64,000 bases of DNA from Gammaproteobacteria bacterium (GCA_016191285.1 JACPPA010000036.1:60750-124749); one strand, 5' to 3'. Shown: positions 1-8,775, counted from the first letter of the stretch. Notes: generated from the letters alone by a model not told the origin. A program made the numbers and translations.

Positions 1-518
1 CGAGTCCGGATGATGTGCACGGCATGCTCGTGGCGCGCGCGGTGATTACCGAGCAGGGTGGCGCGACCTCGCACGCGGCGGTCGTGAGCCGTGCGCTCGG
101 CGTGCCGTGCGTGGTGGGTTGCGGGGTCGGTAGTTTGGCGGCGCTTACGGGGACAATGGTCACCGTCGATGGCGCGAGCGGCCAGATTTACGCTGGTAAT
201 CTGCCGGTGCTGGCGCCCAACGAGCGCGATGATCCCGCGCTCTGCGAACTCTTGCGATGGGCCGAGCGCGTGTGTCCGATCACGGTCCTCGACGAGACCG
301 CGCCGGTGGCCGAAGTCTACGATCTCGATGTCGTTAAAGGCGGTGAAGACGCGACGCAGTTGGCGACCTTGCTCGCTGGCCGCAAAATTGCCAAGGGCGG
401 CGCGATTACCAGCGATGAGGGTGTGAGAGCGGCGCTGCAAGCTGGCGTGACCACTATCGTCGCACGGCATCGCTTGCCGGTGATGCTGGCCGCCATCGCG
501 GCGACGCGTGGCGACTGA
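1..518 (+). CDS. PEP-utilising phosphotransferase, C-terminal part (PPDK/PEP-synthase-like)
   Basis: The gene enters from the left edge; only its end is visible. The frame is already open at base 3 and reads SPDDVHGM just before the swivelling phosphohistidine domain. That domain shows TEQGGATSHAAVV (about 48-86), with the phospho-accepting His at about 72-74. In canonical PPDK or PEP synthase a TIM-barrel PEP-binding domain of several hundred residues follows. Here only about 95 residues follow the swivel core before the stop, so the barrel is absent from this polypeptide. That shape resembles phosphotransferases such as rifampin phosphotransferase or phenylphosphate synthase subunits rather than full PPDK. 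It lies 60 bases upstream of the BCCP gene on the same strand, so it probably belongs to the same operon. The family call is firm; the substrate is unknown. Confidence 0.8.
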   Translation, partial: SPDDVHGMLVARAVITEQGGATSHAAVVSRALGVPCVVGCGVGSLAALTGTMVTVDGASGQIYAGNLPVLAPNERDDPALCELLRWAERVCPITVLDETAPVAEVYDLDVVKGGEDATQLATLLAGRKIAKGGAITSDEGVRAALQAGVTTIVARHRLPVMLAAIAATRGD

Positions 519-578
519 CGTCGACGCGGCAATTTCAGGCTAACCTTCAATCAAACAATTTGTGCTACGGAAACCAGT

Positions 579-1088
579 ATGGCGAATGCAGACATCCCCA
601 AAGTAAGCGCCGAGGACATCGAGAGCCTCATCGAACTCTTTAAGCAGTCGGGCTGGGATGAAATGCATCTTAAGACTGCAGATCTTGAACTGTTCCTCTC
701 CAATGATCCGAATGCAACGGGTCCGCGTCAGACACCGGCAATCGCTGTGGCGGGACCCGCGGTCGCTGGTTCAGCCGCCATGCCGACCACCGCCGCGGCG
801 CCGGCGAGTGCGGCGACGATTGGCCATGCAGCGGCCATTCCGGACGGCACGGTTGCGATCCGCGCGCCCAACCTCGGCACTTTTTATCGCGCACCCAAGC
901 CCGGCGCGCCTCCCTATGTCGAATTGGGTCAGCAGATCGAAATCACCACTGAGGTGGGTCTGATCGAAGTCATGAAACTGTTCACGCCGGTGCAGGGAAG
1001 CGTGCGCGGCGTGGTCCGGGAGATCCGTGCCAAGGATGGGCAAATGGTTGAGTTCGATGAGCCGTTGATCATCGTCGAACCGAACTAG
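579..1088 (+). CDS. Biotin carboxyl carrier protein
   Basis: 169 residues, the size of AccB. The N-terminal part carries a helical segment (SAEDIESLIELFKQSG), then an Ala/Pro-rich flexible linker (about 50-90), then a biotinyl domain (about 95-169). The biotinylation site is EVMKLFT with the lysine at about residue 133; the usual motif is EAMKM, so this is a normal variant. The protein carries carboxybiotin between the biotin carboxylase and a carboxyltransferase. It is followed after 5 bases by the biotin carboxylase gene, and the next gene is HMGL-like rather than an AccA/AccD pair. It may therefore serve a dedicated carboxylase and not fatty acid synthesis; no accA or accD is in the window. 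Confidence 0.93.
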   Translation: MANADIPKVSAEDIESLIELFKQSGWDEMHLKTADLELFLSNDPNATGPRQTPAIAVAGPAVAGSAAMPTTAAAPASAATIGHAAAIPDGTVAIRAPNLGTFYRAPKPGAPPYVELGQQIEITTEVGLIEVMKLFTPVQGSVRGVVREIRAKDGQMVEFDEPLIIVEPN

Positions 1089-1093
1089 CGTTA

Positions 1094-2461
1094 ATGCCAA
1101 TCTCGCGCGTCTTAAGCGTTAACCGCGGCGAAATTGCCGCGCGCGTGGTGCGTGCCGCGCAGGCGCTCGGGATCGAAGCCGTGCAAGCGGTGTCCGCCGC
1201 CGATCGCGACAGTACCGCGGCACGGCTCGCCGATCGCACCGTGGTGATCGGGCCCGCGGCTTCGCGCCTCAGTTATCTCGATGCGCCGTTGCTGGTGCAT
1301 GCCGCCAAAGCCACTGGCTGCGATGCGCTTCATCCCGGCTATGGCTTTCTGTCCGAACGTGAACATTTGGCGCGCCTCTGCGGCGAACACGGCATTACGT
1401 TTGTTGGCCCGGCGCCCGAGACCATCGCGGCGTTGGGCGACAAGCTACAAGCGAAGGCGATTGCGCAAGCCGCGGGTGTTCCGTTGGTGCCAGGGACGGC
1501 AAAAATCGCGGATGCCGCGGCCGCGAAGGCGGCGGCGGAAGCACTTGGATTTCCGGTGTTGTTGAAGGCTTCGGCTGGCGGCGGAGGCCGCGGCATGTTC
1601 ATTGCCCGGCGTGCCGAAGAGATCGAAGCTTCGTTCGATAAATCCTCGAATGAAGCGCTGGAAGCCTTTGGCGACGGCACCATGTACATGGAGCGCTTCG
1701 TCGAAAACGCGCGCCATGTCGAAGTCCAGGTGTTCGGCGACGGCAGCGGCAAAGTGCTGCATTTTGGCGAGCGCGATTGTTCGATCCAGCGGCGCTACCA
1801 AAAAGTGTTTGAAGAAGCGCCATGCGCGGCGATGCCGGCCAAGCTGCGGAAACTTCTGCACGACTCAGCGGTCGCCTTGGTGGCGTCGCTCAAGTATCGC
1901 AATGCCGGCACCGTGGAATTTCTATATGACGTCGATCGCGCGGCGATTTATTTCATCGAAGTTAACGCGCGCATCCAGGTCGAACATCCGGTGTCCGAGC
2001 AGGTCACCGGCTATGATCTGGTGCAACTGCAGTTTCGGATCGCCGGTGGCGAGCCCCTGCGCTGGTCGCAAGCGCAGGTGCCGGTACAGGGACACGCGAT
2101 CGAGTGCCGCATCAATGCCGAAGATCCGACGCGGAATTTTCAACCGAGCCCGGGACGGATCACGCGCTGGGCACCGCCACACGGCGCCGGGATTCGTCTC
2201 GACAGCCATTGTTATGACGGCTATCTGGTGCCGCCGTTCTACGATTCGATGATCGGCAAGCTGATTGTCACGGCGGCGACACGCGCCGATTGCGTCACCC
2301 GTTTGCAAGCGGCGCTCGCCGCTTTCACAATCGAGGGCCTGATCACCAATCTACCGCTGCTTAAATTTATCGCGGCGCATCCGGATTTTGCCGCCAATCG
2401 ATTAAACACTCGCTGGCTCGAGCAGACCTTGCTGCCGGGTTTTGAAGCTTCGCAGGAGTAA
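1094..2461 (+). CDS. Biotin carboxylase subunit
   Basis: 455 residues, the typical AccC length. It starts with the family motif VNRGEIAARVVRAA, has the Gly-rich ATP-grasp loop KASAGGGGRGM (about 157-167), and a catalytic core with EVNARIQVEHPVSE, which holds the Glu, Asn and Arg used for bicarbonate and biotin. The C-terminal biotin carboxylase domain follows. It carboxylates biotin on the preceding carrier protein with ATP and bicarbonate. The start codon ATG lies 5 bases after the BCCP stop, and the next gene's ATG is 7 bases after this stop, so the three are a tight operon. I leave the symbol empty because the partner is not a standard acetyl-CoA carboxylase. Confidence 0.95.
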   Translation: MPISRVLSVNRGEIAARVVRAAQALGIEAVQAVSAADRDSTAARLADRTVVIGPAASRLSYLDAPLLVHAAKATGCDALHPGYGFLSEREHLARLCGEHGITFVGPAPETIAALGDKLQAKAIAQAAGVPLVPGTAKIADAAAAKAAAEALGFPVLLKASAGGGGRGMFIARRAEEIEASFDKSSNEALEAFGDGTMYMERFVENARHVEVQVFGDGSGKVLHFGERDCSIQRRYQKVFEEAPCAAMPAKLRKLLHDSAVALVASLKYRNAGTVEFLYDVDRAAIYFIEVNARIQVEHPVSEQVTGYDLVQLQFRIAGGEPLRWSQAQVPVQGHAIECRINAEDPTRNFQPSPGRITRWAPPHGAGIRLDSHCYDGYLVPPFYDSMIGKLIVTAATRADCVTRLQAALAAFTIEGLITNLPLLKFIAAHPDFAANRLNTRWLEQTLLPGFEASQE

Positions 2462-2468
2462 GGTTCCG

Positions 2469-3929
2469 ATGGCCCATATTGAATTTCTCGACGAGACCAT
2501 GCGCGACGGCCAGCAAAGCCTGTGGGGCATGCGCATGCAAGCCGGCATGGCGTTACCCGTGGCGTCGTTGATCGATCGCACCGGCTTTCGGGTGATCGAC
2601 CTCACGGGTTCGTCGATGTTCGAAGTGCTAATCAAGTACTGTCAAGAGAATCCGTGGCAAGGCCTTGACCTCTTAACCCAGGCCATGCCGCGGACCAAAA
2701 TTCGTGGTGGCATGCGCTCCAATGCGTCGGTGACCTTTAGCGTCACGCCGGATGCGTTGATGGATGCGTGGATGCGGCAACTGAATGTGCACGGTTGCCG
2801 CAGTTTTTGGATCTACGACGTGCTGTTCAATATCGACAAGATGCATCGCCTGGCCAAAGTCGCGAAGGAGTTTGGTTCGGAAGTCGCCGGCGCGATCATG
2901 TTCACCTTGAGCCCGGTGCATTCCGATGCCTACTATGCCGACAAAGCGGACAAGCTTTCGGCGTGCAAGGATATCGATACCTTGCTGCTGTACGACACCG
3001 CTGGCGTGCTCGAAAAAGAACGCATGCAGACCTTGATCCCGGCGCTCATCGCCAACGCGCGCGGCAAGCCCATTGAATTCCATTCCAACAATCTACTGGG
3101 CCAGTCCGCCAAAGCGTATCTAGATGCGGTGGAACTTGGTGTACGCATTTTGCACACGGCGAGTCGGCCGATGGCGAACGGCCCGTCGGTGCCGTCGACC
3201 GAAATCATGGTGCGTAATATTGAATTGCTCGGGCACACGCATTCGCTCGACACCTCGTTGCTGCCGCCAGTCGCCGCGCATTTCGAGAAAGTGGGTAAGG
3301 CCGCCGGATTTTTAGTCCACCAATACGCCGAATACGACATGTTATCGATCCAACATCAAATTCCGGGCGGCATGGTCGGCACGATGAAGGCGCAGCTGGT
3401 GCAGCACGGCATGGCGGAGCGATTGGAAGCGGTGTTGGCGGAGACCGCGGTGGTCCGGCGCGAACTTGGGTTTCCCGGCATGGCGACGCCGTTCAGCCAA
3501 TTGGTCGGCACGTTGGCCGTGCTGAACATCGTCACCGGCAAACGTTATTCGGTGATCCCCGACGAAGTCATTCAGTACGCGTGCAAGCATTATGGCGAAA
3601 CCGTCGCGCCCATCGATCCCACTGTGCTCGACAAGATCATGGCCGCGCCACGCGCCAAGGAGATCGCCACGCATCCACCGGAGCAACCGAGCTTAGCCGA
3701 GCTGCACCGACGCTACGGCACCGATAACGACGACGAATTGATCCTGCGCGCGCTGGTGCCCGAGGCTGATTTAAATAAGATGTGGGCGGCGGGGCCGGTT
3801 AAAACCACCTATCCGTATCTATCGTCACCCGAACTCGATCAAGTGCGACGTTTGATGCAAGTGGCAACCGCGCCCGTGGTGCAGATCAAAGCGGATCGAT
3901 TAAATCTGTCGTTACGGAAATTTAAGTAG
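2469..3929 (+). CDS. HMGL-fold carboxyltransferase-like protein (pyruvate carboxylase B/OadA relative)
   Basis: 486 residues from ATG at 2469, which has AGGAG ten bases upstream inside the previous gene's end; an in-frame TTG at 2442 is less likely. The N-terminus FLDETMRDGQQSLWGMRMQ matches the DRE-TIM/HMGL barrel of pyruvate carboxylase and oxaloacetate decarboxylase alpha (DTTxRDGxQS). Position next to BCCP and biotin carboxylase argues for a carboxyltransferase role. Two expected metal ligands look changed: the carbamylated lysine of the IKDMAG-type motif is Tyr here (LLLYDTAGVL), and the HxH motif reads FHSNNLLG. It lacks its own biotinyl domain, which fits the separate BCCP. The acceptor could be pyruvate, but the substitutions make a different reaction possible. 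Confidence 0.75.
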   Translation: MAHIEFLDETMRDGQQSLWGMRMQAGMALPVASLIDRTGFRVIDLTGSSMFEVLIKYCQENPWQGLDLLTQAMPRTKIRGGMRSNASVTFSVTPDALMDAWMRQLNVHGCRSFWIYDVLFNIDKMHRLAKVAKEFGSEVAGAIMFTLSPVHSDAYYADKADKLSACKDIDTLLLYDTAGVLEKERMQTLIPALIANARGKPIEFHSNNLLGQSAKAYLDAVELGVRILHTASRPMANGPSVPSTEIMVRNIELLGHTHSLDTSLLPPVAAHFEKVGKAAGFLVHQYAEYDMLSIQHQIPGGMVGTMKAQLVQHGMAERLEAVLAETAVVRRELGFPGMATPFSQLVGTLAVLNIVTGKRYSVIPDEVIQYACKHYGETVAPIDPTVLDKIMAAPRAKEIATHPPEQPSLAELHRRYGTDNDDELILRALVPEADLNKMWAAGPVKTTYPYLSSPELDQVRRLMQVATAPVVQIKADRLNLSLRKFK

Positions 3930-3994
3930 CGGTCTACCAACGATGAACGCAATGTTGTCAGGACAGCGATGGTTTAATTGTGGGACGTTACTTC

Positions 3995-4157
3995 TTGTGG
4001 GAGCCGCTTCAGCGGCGAATCGTCCCTCCGCAGAACTCACCGTCATTGGAAGTAGTGAAACGACCAAGCTTTTCCAGAAAGTGGCACAAGATGGATGGCT
4101 TCGCTTTGGCTCACAACGATGGCGCAAAAGATTCGCGGATAAATCCGCTCCCACAAG
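3995..4157. repeat. REP doublet (REPIN), inverted pair
   Basis: Two REP-type palindromes in opposite orientation: TTGTGGGAGCCGCTTCAGCG from 3995 and its inverse form ATTCGCGGATAAATCCGCTC from 4131. They flank about 110 bases of unique sequence between the carboxylase operon and the thiolase. Short reading frames here run across the repeats and look non-coding. Confidence 0.8.
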
Positions 4158-4196
4158 TAGCGTCATATCATTTGCGACAATGTGAAAGAGAAAATC

Positions 4197-5384
4197 ATGC
4201 GTCGTGCAGTAATTATTGATGTTGTCCGCTCGCCCTTCGGCCGCGGCCGCGAAGACGGCGCGCTCGCCGGCCTTCACCCGGTCGATCTCTATGCACAGGT
4301 CTTACAAGGCCTAGTCAAGCGTACCCGCATCGATCCAGCGCTTATCGAGGATGTGATCACCGGCTGCGTGATTCAAGTCGCCGAGCAGGCAGGGAATATT
4401 GGGCGCCAAGCCGTACTCGCCGCGGGCTTTCCGGAATCCGTGCCGGCGGTCACGCTGGATCGCAAGTGTGGCTCGGCGCAGCAGGCGATGGATTTCGCGG
4501 CGCAAGGCGTGATCGCCGGCGCCTACGATGTGGTGATCGCCGGCGGCGTGGAAATGATGGGCACGGTGCCGATGCGGATCAATCGCATGGGCAAGGATAG
4601 CGAAGGGCCGGGATTTCGTGCGCGCTATCCGGCCGGGACGGTGCACCAGGGGGTCTCCGCCGAACGCGTCGCAGGACGTTATGGGCTTACGCGCGTTGAA
4701 CAAGACGCGTATTCCGTGCGCTCGCATTCGCGCGCCGCTGCCGACCAGGCGCAATCCGCGCGCGATATCATTTCGATCGCGGTGCCGACGGCTGATGGCG
4801 CCACCCGCCAAGTGGCGCAGGACGAAGGAATCCGGCCGAACACCACCGCGGAAAAACTCGCGACGTTGAAATGTGCGTTTGAAGACGCCGCGTTCGCGAC
4901 GCGCTTCCCGGAAATTCAGTGGAGCGTAACGGCCGGCAATGCGAGCCAAATCTCGGATGGCGCGAGCGCCATATTGATCGTGGAAGAAAAAGTTGCCGCG
5001 CGCTTAGGACTGAAACCACGCGCGGCCGTGACGGGTTTTGCGGTGGTGGGCGATGATCCGCTGATGATGCTGACCGCGATTATTCCAGCGACCCGGAAGC
5101 TTTTGCAGCGCGCCGGCATTGCACTCGATAAAGTTTCGGCGTACGAAGTTAACGAAGCGTTTGCGTCGGTGCCACTCGCCTGGCAGAAAGCGTTGGACGC
5201 CGATCCCGAGCGATTGAATGTGTTCGGTGGCGCGATCGCCATCGGTCATCCGGTCGGCGCGTCGGGCGGTCGACTGACGGCGAATTTGCTCCGCGCCTTG
5301 GAAGTCACTCGTGGTCAATACGGGATTCAAACGATGTGCGAGGCGGGCGGTATGGCCAACGCCACGCTTATCGAGCGACTGTAA
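4197..5384 (+). CDS. Acetyl-CoA acetyltransferase / thiolase family
   Basis: 395 residues from the ATG beginning MRRAVIIDVVRSPFGR; an in-frame GTG sits 15 bases earlier. The thiolase pattern is complete: nucleophilic Cys in DRKCGSAQQAMDF (about residue 90), NEAFASVPLAW, GHPVGASGGR with the catalytic His, and a C-terminal Cys in MCEAGG. The C-terminal motif reads CEAGG where degradative thiolases usually have CxGGG. It makes or cleaves 3-ketoacyl-CoA. It may be the carbon-chain step of the same pathway as the upstream carboxylase and downstream SDR, but a REPIN separates it from the first and a palindrome pair from the second. Confidence 0.92.
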   Translation: MRRAVIIDVVRSPFGRGREDGALAGLHPVDLYAQVLQGLVKRTRIDPALIEDVITGCVIQVAEQAGNIGRQAVLAAGFPESVPAVTLDRKCGSAQQAMDFAAQGVIAGAYDVVIAGGVEMMGTVPMRINRMGKDSEGPGFRARYPAGTVHQGVSAERVAGRYGLTRVEQDAYSVRSHSRAAADQAQSARDIISIAVPTADGATRQVAQDEGIRPNTTAEKLATLKCAFEDAAFATRFPEIQWSVTAGNASQISDGASAILIVEEKVAARLGLKPRAAVTGFAVVGDDPLMMLTAIIPATRKLLQRAGIALDKVSAYEVNEAFASVPLAWQKALDADPERLNVFGGAIAIGHPVGASGGRLTANLLRALEVTRGQYGIQTMCEAGGMANATLIERL

Positions 5385-5417
5385 GGTTATTCGACGTTCC
5401 GCCTCCCCTCACCCCGG

Positions 5418-5488
5418 CCCTCTCCCGCAAGGGGAGAGGGAGTAATGCGAAAGCGCGATCTTTCCCCTCTCCCCTTGCGGGAGAGGGG
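5418..5488. repeat. Palindromic repeat pair, possible terminator of the thiolase gene
   Basis: CCCTCTCCCGCAAGGGGAG (5418 on) and an inverted copy CCCCTCTCCCCTTGCGGGAG (5464 on). Each arm is itself a hairpin, and the two can pair with each other. There is no T-run, so termination is only inferred. Confidence 0.6.
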
Positions 5489-5546
5489 AATGGAAAGCGT
5501 CAATAGCGAAAACGTTTGATTGAATTAGAACAGCGAGGTAGGTGAA

Positions 5547-6329
5547 ATGGGTCGCGTACAAGACAAGGTTACGATTATCACCGGTGCCGGCACCGGCATC
5601 GGTCGCGCCTGCTTTGAACTCTTCGCGCGTGAAGGCGCGACCGTCATTGGCGTGTCGCGCACGCAATCGAATCTCGATGCGGCCTTGGCCGCGGTCCGCG
5701 CCGCCGGCGGTAGCGGCATGGTGCTCGCCAAAGATTTATCAAAACCCGCAAGCGCGGATGAGATCGTTGCCGCCACGCTACACACCTACGGCCGTATCGA
5801 TGTGCTGGTGCATTCTGCAAGTGTGGGCTGGAGCTGGGGCGATAAGAGTCCGGGCTCGATGCTGCCGTTGGCGGAAACCACCCCCGAAAAATGGAGGGAA
5901 GTGATCGGCTTCAACCTCGACGCCGCGGCCTTTATCAACCGCGTTTGCTTGATCCAAATGTTGAAGCAAGGGCACGGCTCGATCGTCAACGTCGCGAGCA
6001 TTTCCGGGTTGGTCGGCATGCCAACCGCACATACTTACTGTGCTGCCAAAGGTGGCGTAATCAATCTCACGCGTTCGATCTCGACCGCCTATGCCAAAGA
6101 TGGCATCCGCGCCAACGCGGTGTGTCCCGGTTACACCGACACGCCGATGATAGCGCCGGTGATGGGTCTCTTCGACGACAACGCCGTCGCGACCCAGTTG
6201 ACGCCGATGGCGCGCGCTGGCACGCCGCTAGAAATGGCCTACGGCTGTTTGTATCTCGGCTCGGACGAAGCGTCGTATTGCAATGGAACGATACTGATCA
6301 TCGATGGCGGGACCACCGCGCGGCAGTAA
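5547..6329 (+). CDS. SDR family NAD(P)-dependent oxidoreductase
   Basis: 260 residues, normal for a classical SDR. It shows the cofactor motif TGAGTGIGRA (about 13-22), the catalytic serine in VASISG, YCAAKGG with the Tyr-Lys pair, and the C-terminal NGTILIIDGG. The start has GAGGTAGGTGAA upstream. It interconverts an alcohol and a ketone, perhaps beta-hydroxyacyl and beta-ketoacyl forms given the thiolase just upstream. The substrate cannot be read from sequence. Confidence 0.9.
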   Translation: MGRVQDKVTIITGAGTGIGRACFELFAREGATVIGVSRTQSNLDAALAAVRAAGGSGMVLAKDLSKPASADEIVAATLHTYGRIDVLVHSASVGWSWGDKSPGSMLPLAETTPEKWREVIGFNLDAAAFINRVCLIQMLKQGHGSIVNVASISGLVGMPTAHTYCAAKGGVINLTRSISTAYAKDGIRANAVCPGYTDTPMIAPVMGLFDDNAVATQLTPMARAGTPLEMAYGCLYLGSDEASYCNGTILIIDGGTTARQ

Positions 6330-6428
6330 ACCCTTCCTGCTCGTTTTCGATTTGACCGATTCATTGCCGCAAACCACAGGAAACGTTGGCTCGATGCCAT
6401 CAGCTCAATCTTATAAGCAGAGACTCTC

Positions 6429-7466
6429 ATGACGGAGGCCGAGCGATTTCCCTTTGTTGAAGTGCACGGCGCCGCGCACGCGCGTGGCCACGCCTATGGC
6501 ACGGCGTTTCGTGAGCGGATTCGAGCGACATGGCGGTTCTACGTGGGTACTGTTTTTGCGTCGAGCAATTTGTCGGTGCCGCAGATCGCGCAACGCGCCG
6601 CGCGCGTGCGCGAACTCATTTTTGATTTCAATGCCGAGTATTGCACTGAGATTGAGGCCGTCGCGGCAGCCTCCGGCCTCGCGAACTGGGAGGTCTATGC
6701 GCTTAATGCACGGACTGAAATATTGAATGCCGAAGTCGGTGAATGCACCGCGGTCTTTCTGCCGGAATCCCGCGTGCTCGGTCAAACCTGGGATTGGATC
6801 GAAGCGCTGGAAGCTTTAGTCGCCGTCACCCGATACGTGCGTGACGATGGGCACCGCATCGTGACGTTGGCGGAACCCGGTCAGCTCGCGAAGATTGGAA
6901 TGAATTCTGCCGGTATCGGCGTGTGTTTGAATTTTCTGGCGGCGCCGCATGCGCTAGAGGGCGTGCCGGTCCATGTGCTAATTCGGGCGATCTTGGATTG
7001 CCGAGGAATGGACGAGGTGAGGCAGGTAATTGCGCGCGCGGGCTATGGCAAAGCGAGTCATTTTTTGATCGCTGATGATCGAGGGGAGGTCTTGAGCATC
7101 GAATTCGAAGGCACGGGTAGCGCCTTGGTGGAACCTGTTGACGGCATCTACGCCCACACCAACCATTGCATCGCCGCGACACGCGGCGCCAAGCGTTACG
7201 TCATCCCTACCTCGGCCGAGCGCCTGGTGGCGGCCCACAAACTTGCGAGTCGTCAGCGCCGTGGCGGGGTGCGGGAGTTGCAACGCATCCTCGATTTCGA
7301 CGACGGCACACCGGCTGCCGTACGGGTGCGCTATCGACCGGAGCCCTTGCTGGGCGGCTCGAAGATCGGAAGTTGCGCGACCATCATCATGGATCTGCCA
7401 GCGCGCACCATGCATCTCAAGAAAGGACCAGTCGCCGACGGCGCCTATACGAATATCGCGGTTTGA
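6429..7466 (+). CDS. C45 family autoproteolytic acyltransferase/hydrolase
   Basis: 345 residues. The N-terminus FPFVEVHGAAHARGHAYG is the typical start of the acyl-CoA:6-aminopenicillanate acyltransferase (peptidase C45) family. The likely nucleophile is Cys106 in VGECTAVF, which becomes N-terminal after self-cleavage in characterised members; the residue before it is Glu, whereas the fungal enzyme has Gly. Further family signs are QTWDWIEAL, AHTNHCI and the Asn/Asp-rich C-terminal strands. Such enzymes transfer or hydrolyse acyl groups on amides. It lies 99 bases after the SDR on the same strand. The substrate is unknown. Confidence 0.82.
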   Translation: MTEAERFPFVEVHGAAHARGHAYGTAFRERIRATWRFYVGTVFASSNLSVPQIAQRAARVRELIFDFNAEYCTEIEAVAAASGLANWEVYALNARTEILNAEVGECTAVFLPESRVLGQTWDWIEALEALVAVTRYVRDDGHRIVTLAEPGQLAKIGMNSAGIGVCLNFLAAPHALEGVPVHVLIRAILDCRGMDEVRQVIARAGYGKASHFLIADDRGEVLSIEFEGTGSALVEPVDGIYAHTNHCIAATRGAKRYVIPTSAERLVAAHKLASRQRRGGVRELQRILDFDDGTPAAVRVRYRPEPLLGGSKIGSCATIIMDLPARTMHLKKGPVADGAYTNIAV

Positions 7467-7499
7467 TCCACGGTTTACCCTGGGCACCGTCTGATTTAG

Positions 7500-8234
7500 T
7501 TAATCGATCCGGCGCTTGATCGACGGAATCAACATCGGCACCTGCTTCCGGTAGTCCCGATAGGCATCTTGAAAATGCGCGACCAAATCGCGTTCTTCGA
7601 GAAATATCCCAATCAACATATAGGCAGTCGTTGCGACGGCGAACAAGAGATGCGCCGTGGTCATCACGGGCGTCGCCCAGAAGGCCACCGTGAAGCCAAA
7701 GTAAATCGGATGACGTACATACTTGTAGAACATAGGCGTGCGCAGGGCGGTGGGCGGAACCGCCTTCTCGAGAAAATTGAAATACACCTGACGAAGACCG
7801 AATAGTTCGAAATGATCAATCAGAAAAGTACTGATGAGGACCACCAGCCAGCCAAGCGCACACAGCGCCCACAACACGTAACTGAATCCGCTGCCGGATA
7901 GATCCCACAGCACCGCGCCAAACGGTCGCCACTGCCAATAAAGCAGGATCAATGCGAGATTGGTGAACAGCACATAGGTACTGCGCTCGATCGGCGGCGG
8001 CACCAGCGTAGTCCACCAACGCTTGAAGCCCTGGCGCGCCATGACGCTGTGCTGAACTGCAAATACTCCCAGCACCGCGAGATCGATGATGATGGCGAGC
8101 CCGGTCGATGTCGACGGTCCCACATCCATCGACTTTGGGACGAGAAAATTGCCGACGAAGCCAACGGCGTAAAGAAAAGTACCCAGAAACATGAGGTAAC
8201 ACAGGACGCCATACAATGCGAAGACGATGCGCAT
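7500..8234 (-). CDS. Membrane methyltransferase, MddA-like (methanethiol S-methyltransferase/isoprenylcysteine family)
   Basis: 244 residues with about five to six membrane segments. It shows VFAVQHSVMAR in the second segment, PIERSTYVLFTNLAL, and the C-terminal SAM-binding signature YKYVRHPIYFGFTVAFW followed by LEERDL, as in PEMT/ICMT/NnrU-like enzymes. QHSVMAR and the ERSTYVL segment are what I recall from MddA, which makes dimethyl sulfide from methanethiol. Because related isoprenylcysteine-type enzymes look alike, I give no symbol. It is convergent with the C45 gene, with 33 bases between the two stops. Confidence 0.75.
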   Translation of the reverse strand: MRIVFALYGVLCYLMFLGTFLYAVGFVGNFLVPKSMDVGPSTSTGLAIIIDLAVLGVFAVQHSVMARQGFKRWWTTLVPPPIERSTYVLFTNLALILLYWQWRPFGAVLWDLSGSGFSYVLWALCALGWLVVLISTFLIDHFELFGLRQVYFNFLEKAVPPTALRTPMFYKYVRHPIYFGFTVAFWATPVMTTAHLLFAVATTAYMLIGIFLEERDLVAHFQDAYRDYRKQVPMLIPSIKRRID

Positions 8235-8439
8235 GATCGAGCCCCCCTCCAGATATCCTAACGCAATGCTACTGCGGTCAGAAGCCGAATGGTATGTGTG
8301 GATCGAAAGAACGTCGATTAATCAATACATGGCCATGATCGCTGCTGCACTCGCAATGACGAGCTTCGTCTAAATAGTCGCATTGTAATAGGCTCAAGAA
8401 GAGGCACCCGACCTGAATGGCACTTGTTTAAGTGCGGTT

Positions 8440-8775
8440 TACGCCGTCACCCCGTGCGCCGAGCACTGGGTCCAGTGAAAAATGAATTCATTGTTTGCCT
8501 GGACCCCGGATATTCGCTTTGCGAATTCCGGGGTGACGGGCGGCGATTCGAGTTTTTACACGTCCGCTTCGCTGGAATAACGAAGGGCCAAGAGTGCGCA
8601 TCGTTCCCGGCATTTCAGCTTTTGTAAGTGCGATTCGAACCCGGCCTAAATTGTGAGGTCCGTCATCCCGGGCGAAGCGGCATCAGCCGCGCCGATCCGG
8701 GAGCCAGGGGCGCCTGACATACTGGCGGGATCCCGCCCCGGATAGTCGCTGCGCGAATTCCGGGGTGACGTCTAT
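8440..8775. repeat. Gene-free stretch with CCCCGG palindromic repeats
   Basis: The 640-base gap (8235-8872) has no convincing gene. It holds a palindrome at 8503-8533 (ACCCCGGATATTCGCTTTGC and its return arm), a weaker copy at about 8735-8770 (CCCCGGATAGTCGCTGCGCG), and CCCGGGCGAAGCGGCATCAG at about 8668. Related copies are at 28 kb and 59.7 kb. Sequence around the first copy (CAGTGAAAAATGAATTCATT) also recurs at 59.8 kb, inverted. Confidence 0.75.

Noticed and set aside
1602..2252. 216-codon frame inside the biotin carboxylase gene
   Set aside because: Arg/Ser-rich translation with no motif; it is a shadow of the clear biotin carboxylase frame.
579..2461. Calling the pair accB-accC of acetyl-CoA carboxylase
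   Set aside because: The sequences fit, but the operon partner is an HMGL-fold protein and no accA or accD is seen.
3943..4185. 80-codon frame between carboxylase and thiolase
   Set aside because: It runs through both REP palindromes; the protein is made of repeat sequence.
8424..8627. 67-codon frame in the 8.2-8.9 kb gap
   Set aside because: It is made of the CCCCGG palindrome and its flank, which recur elsewhere in other contexts.
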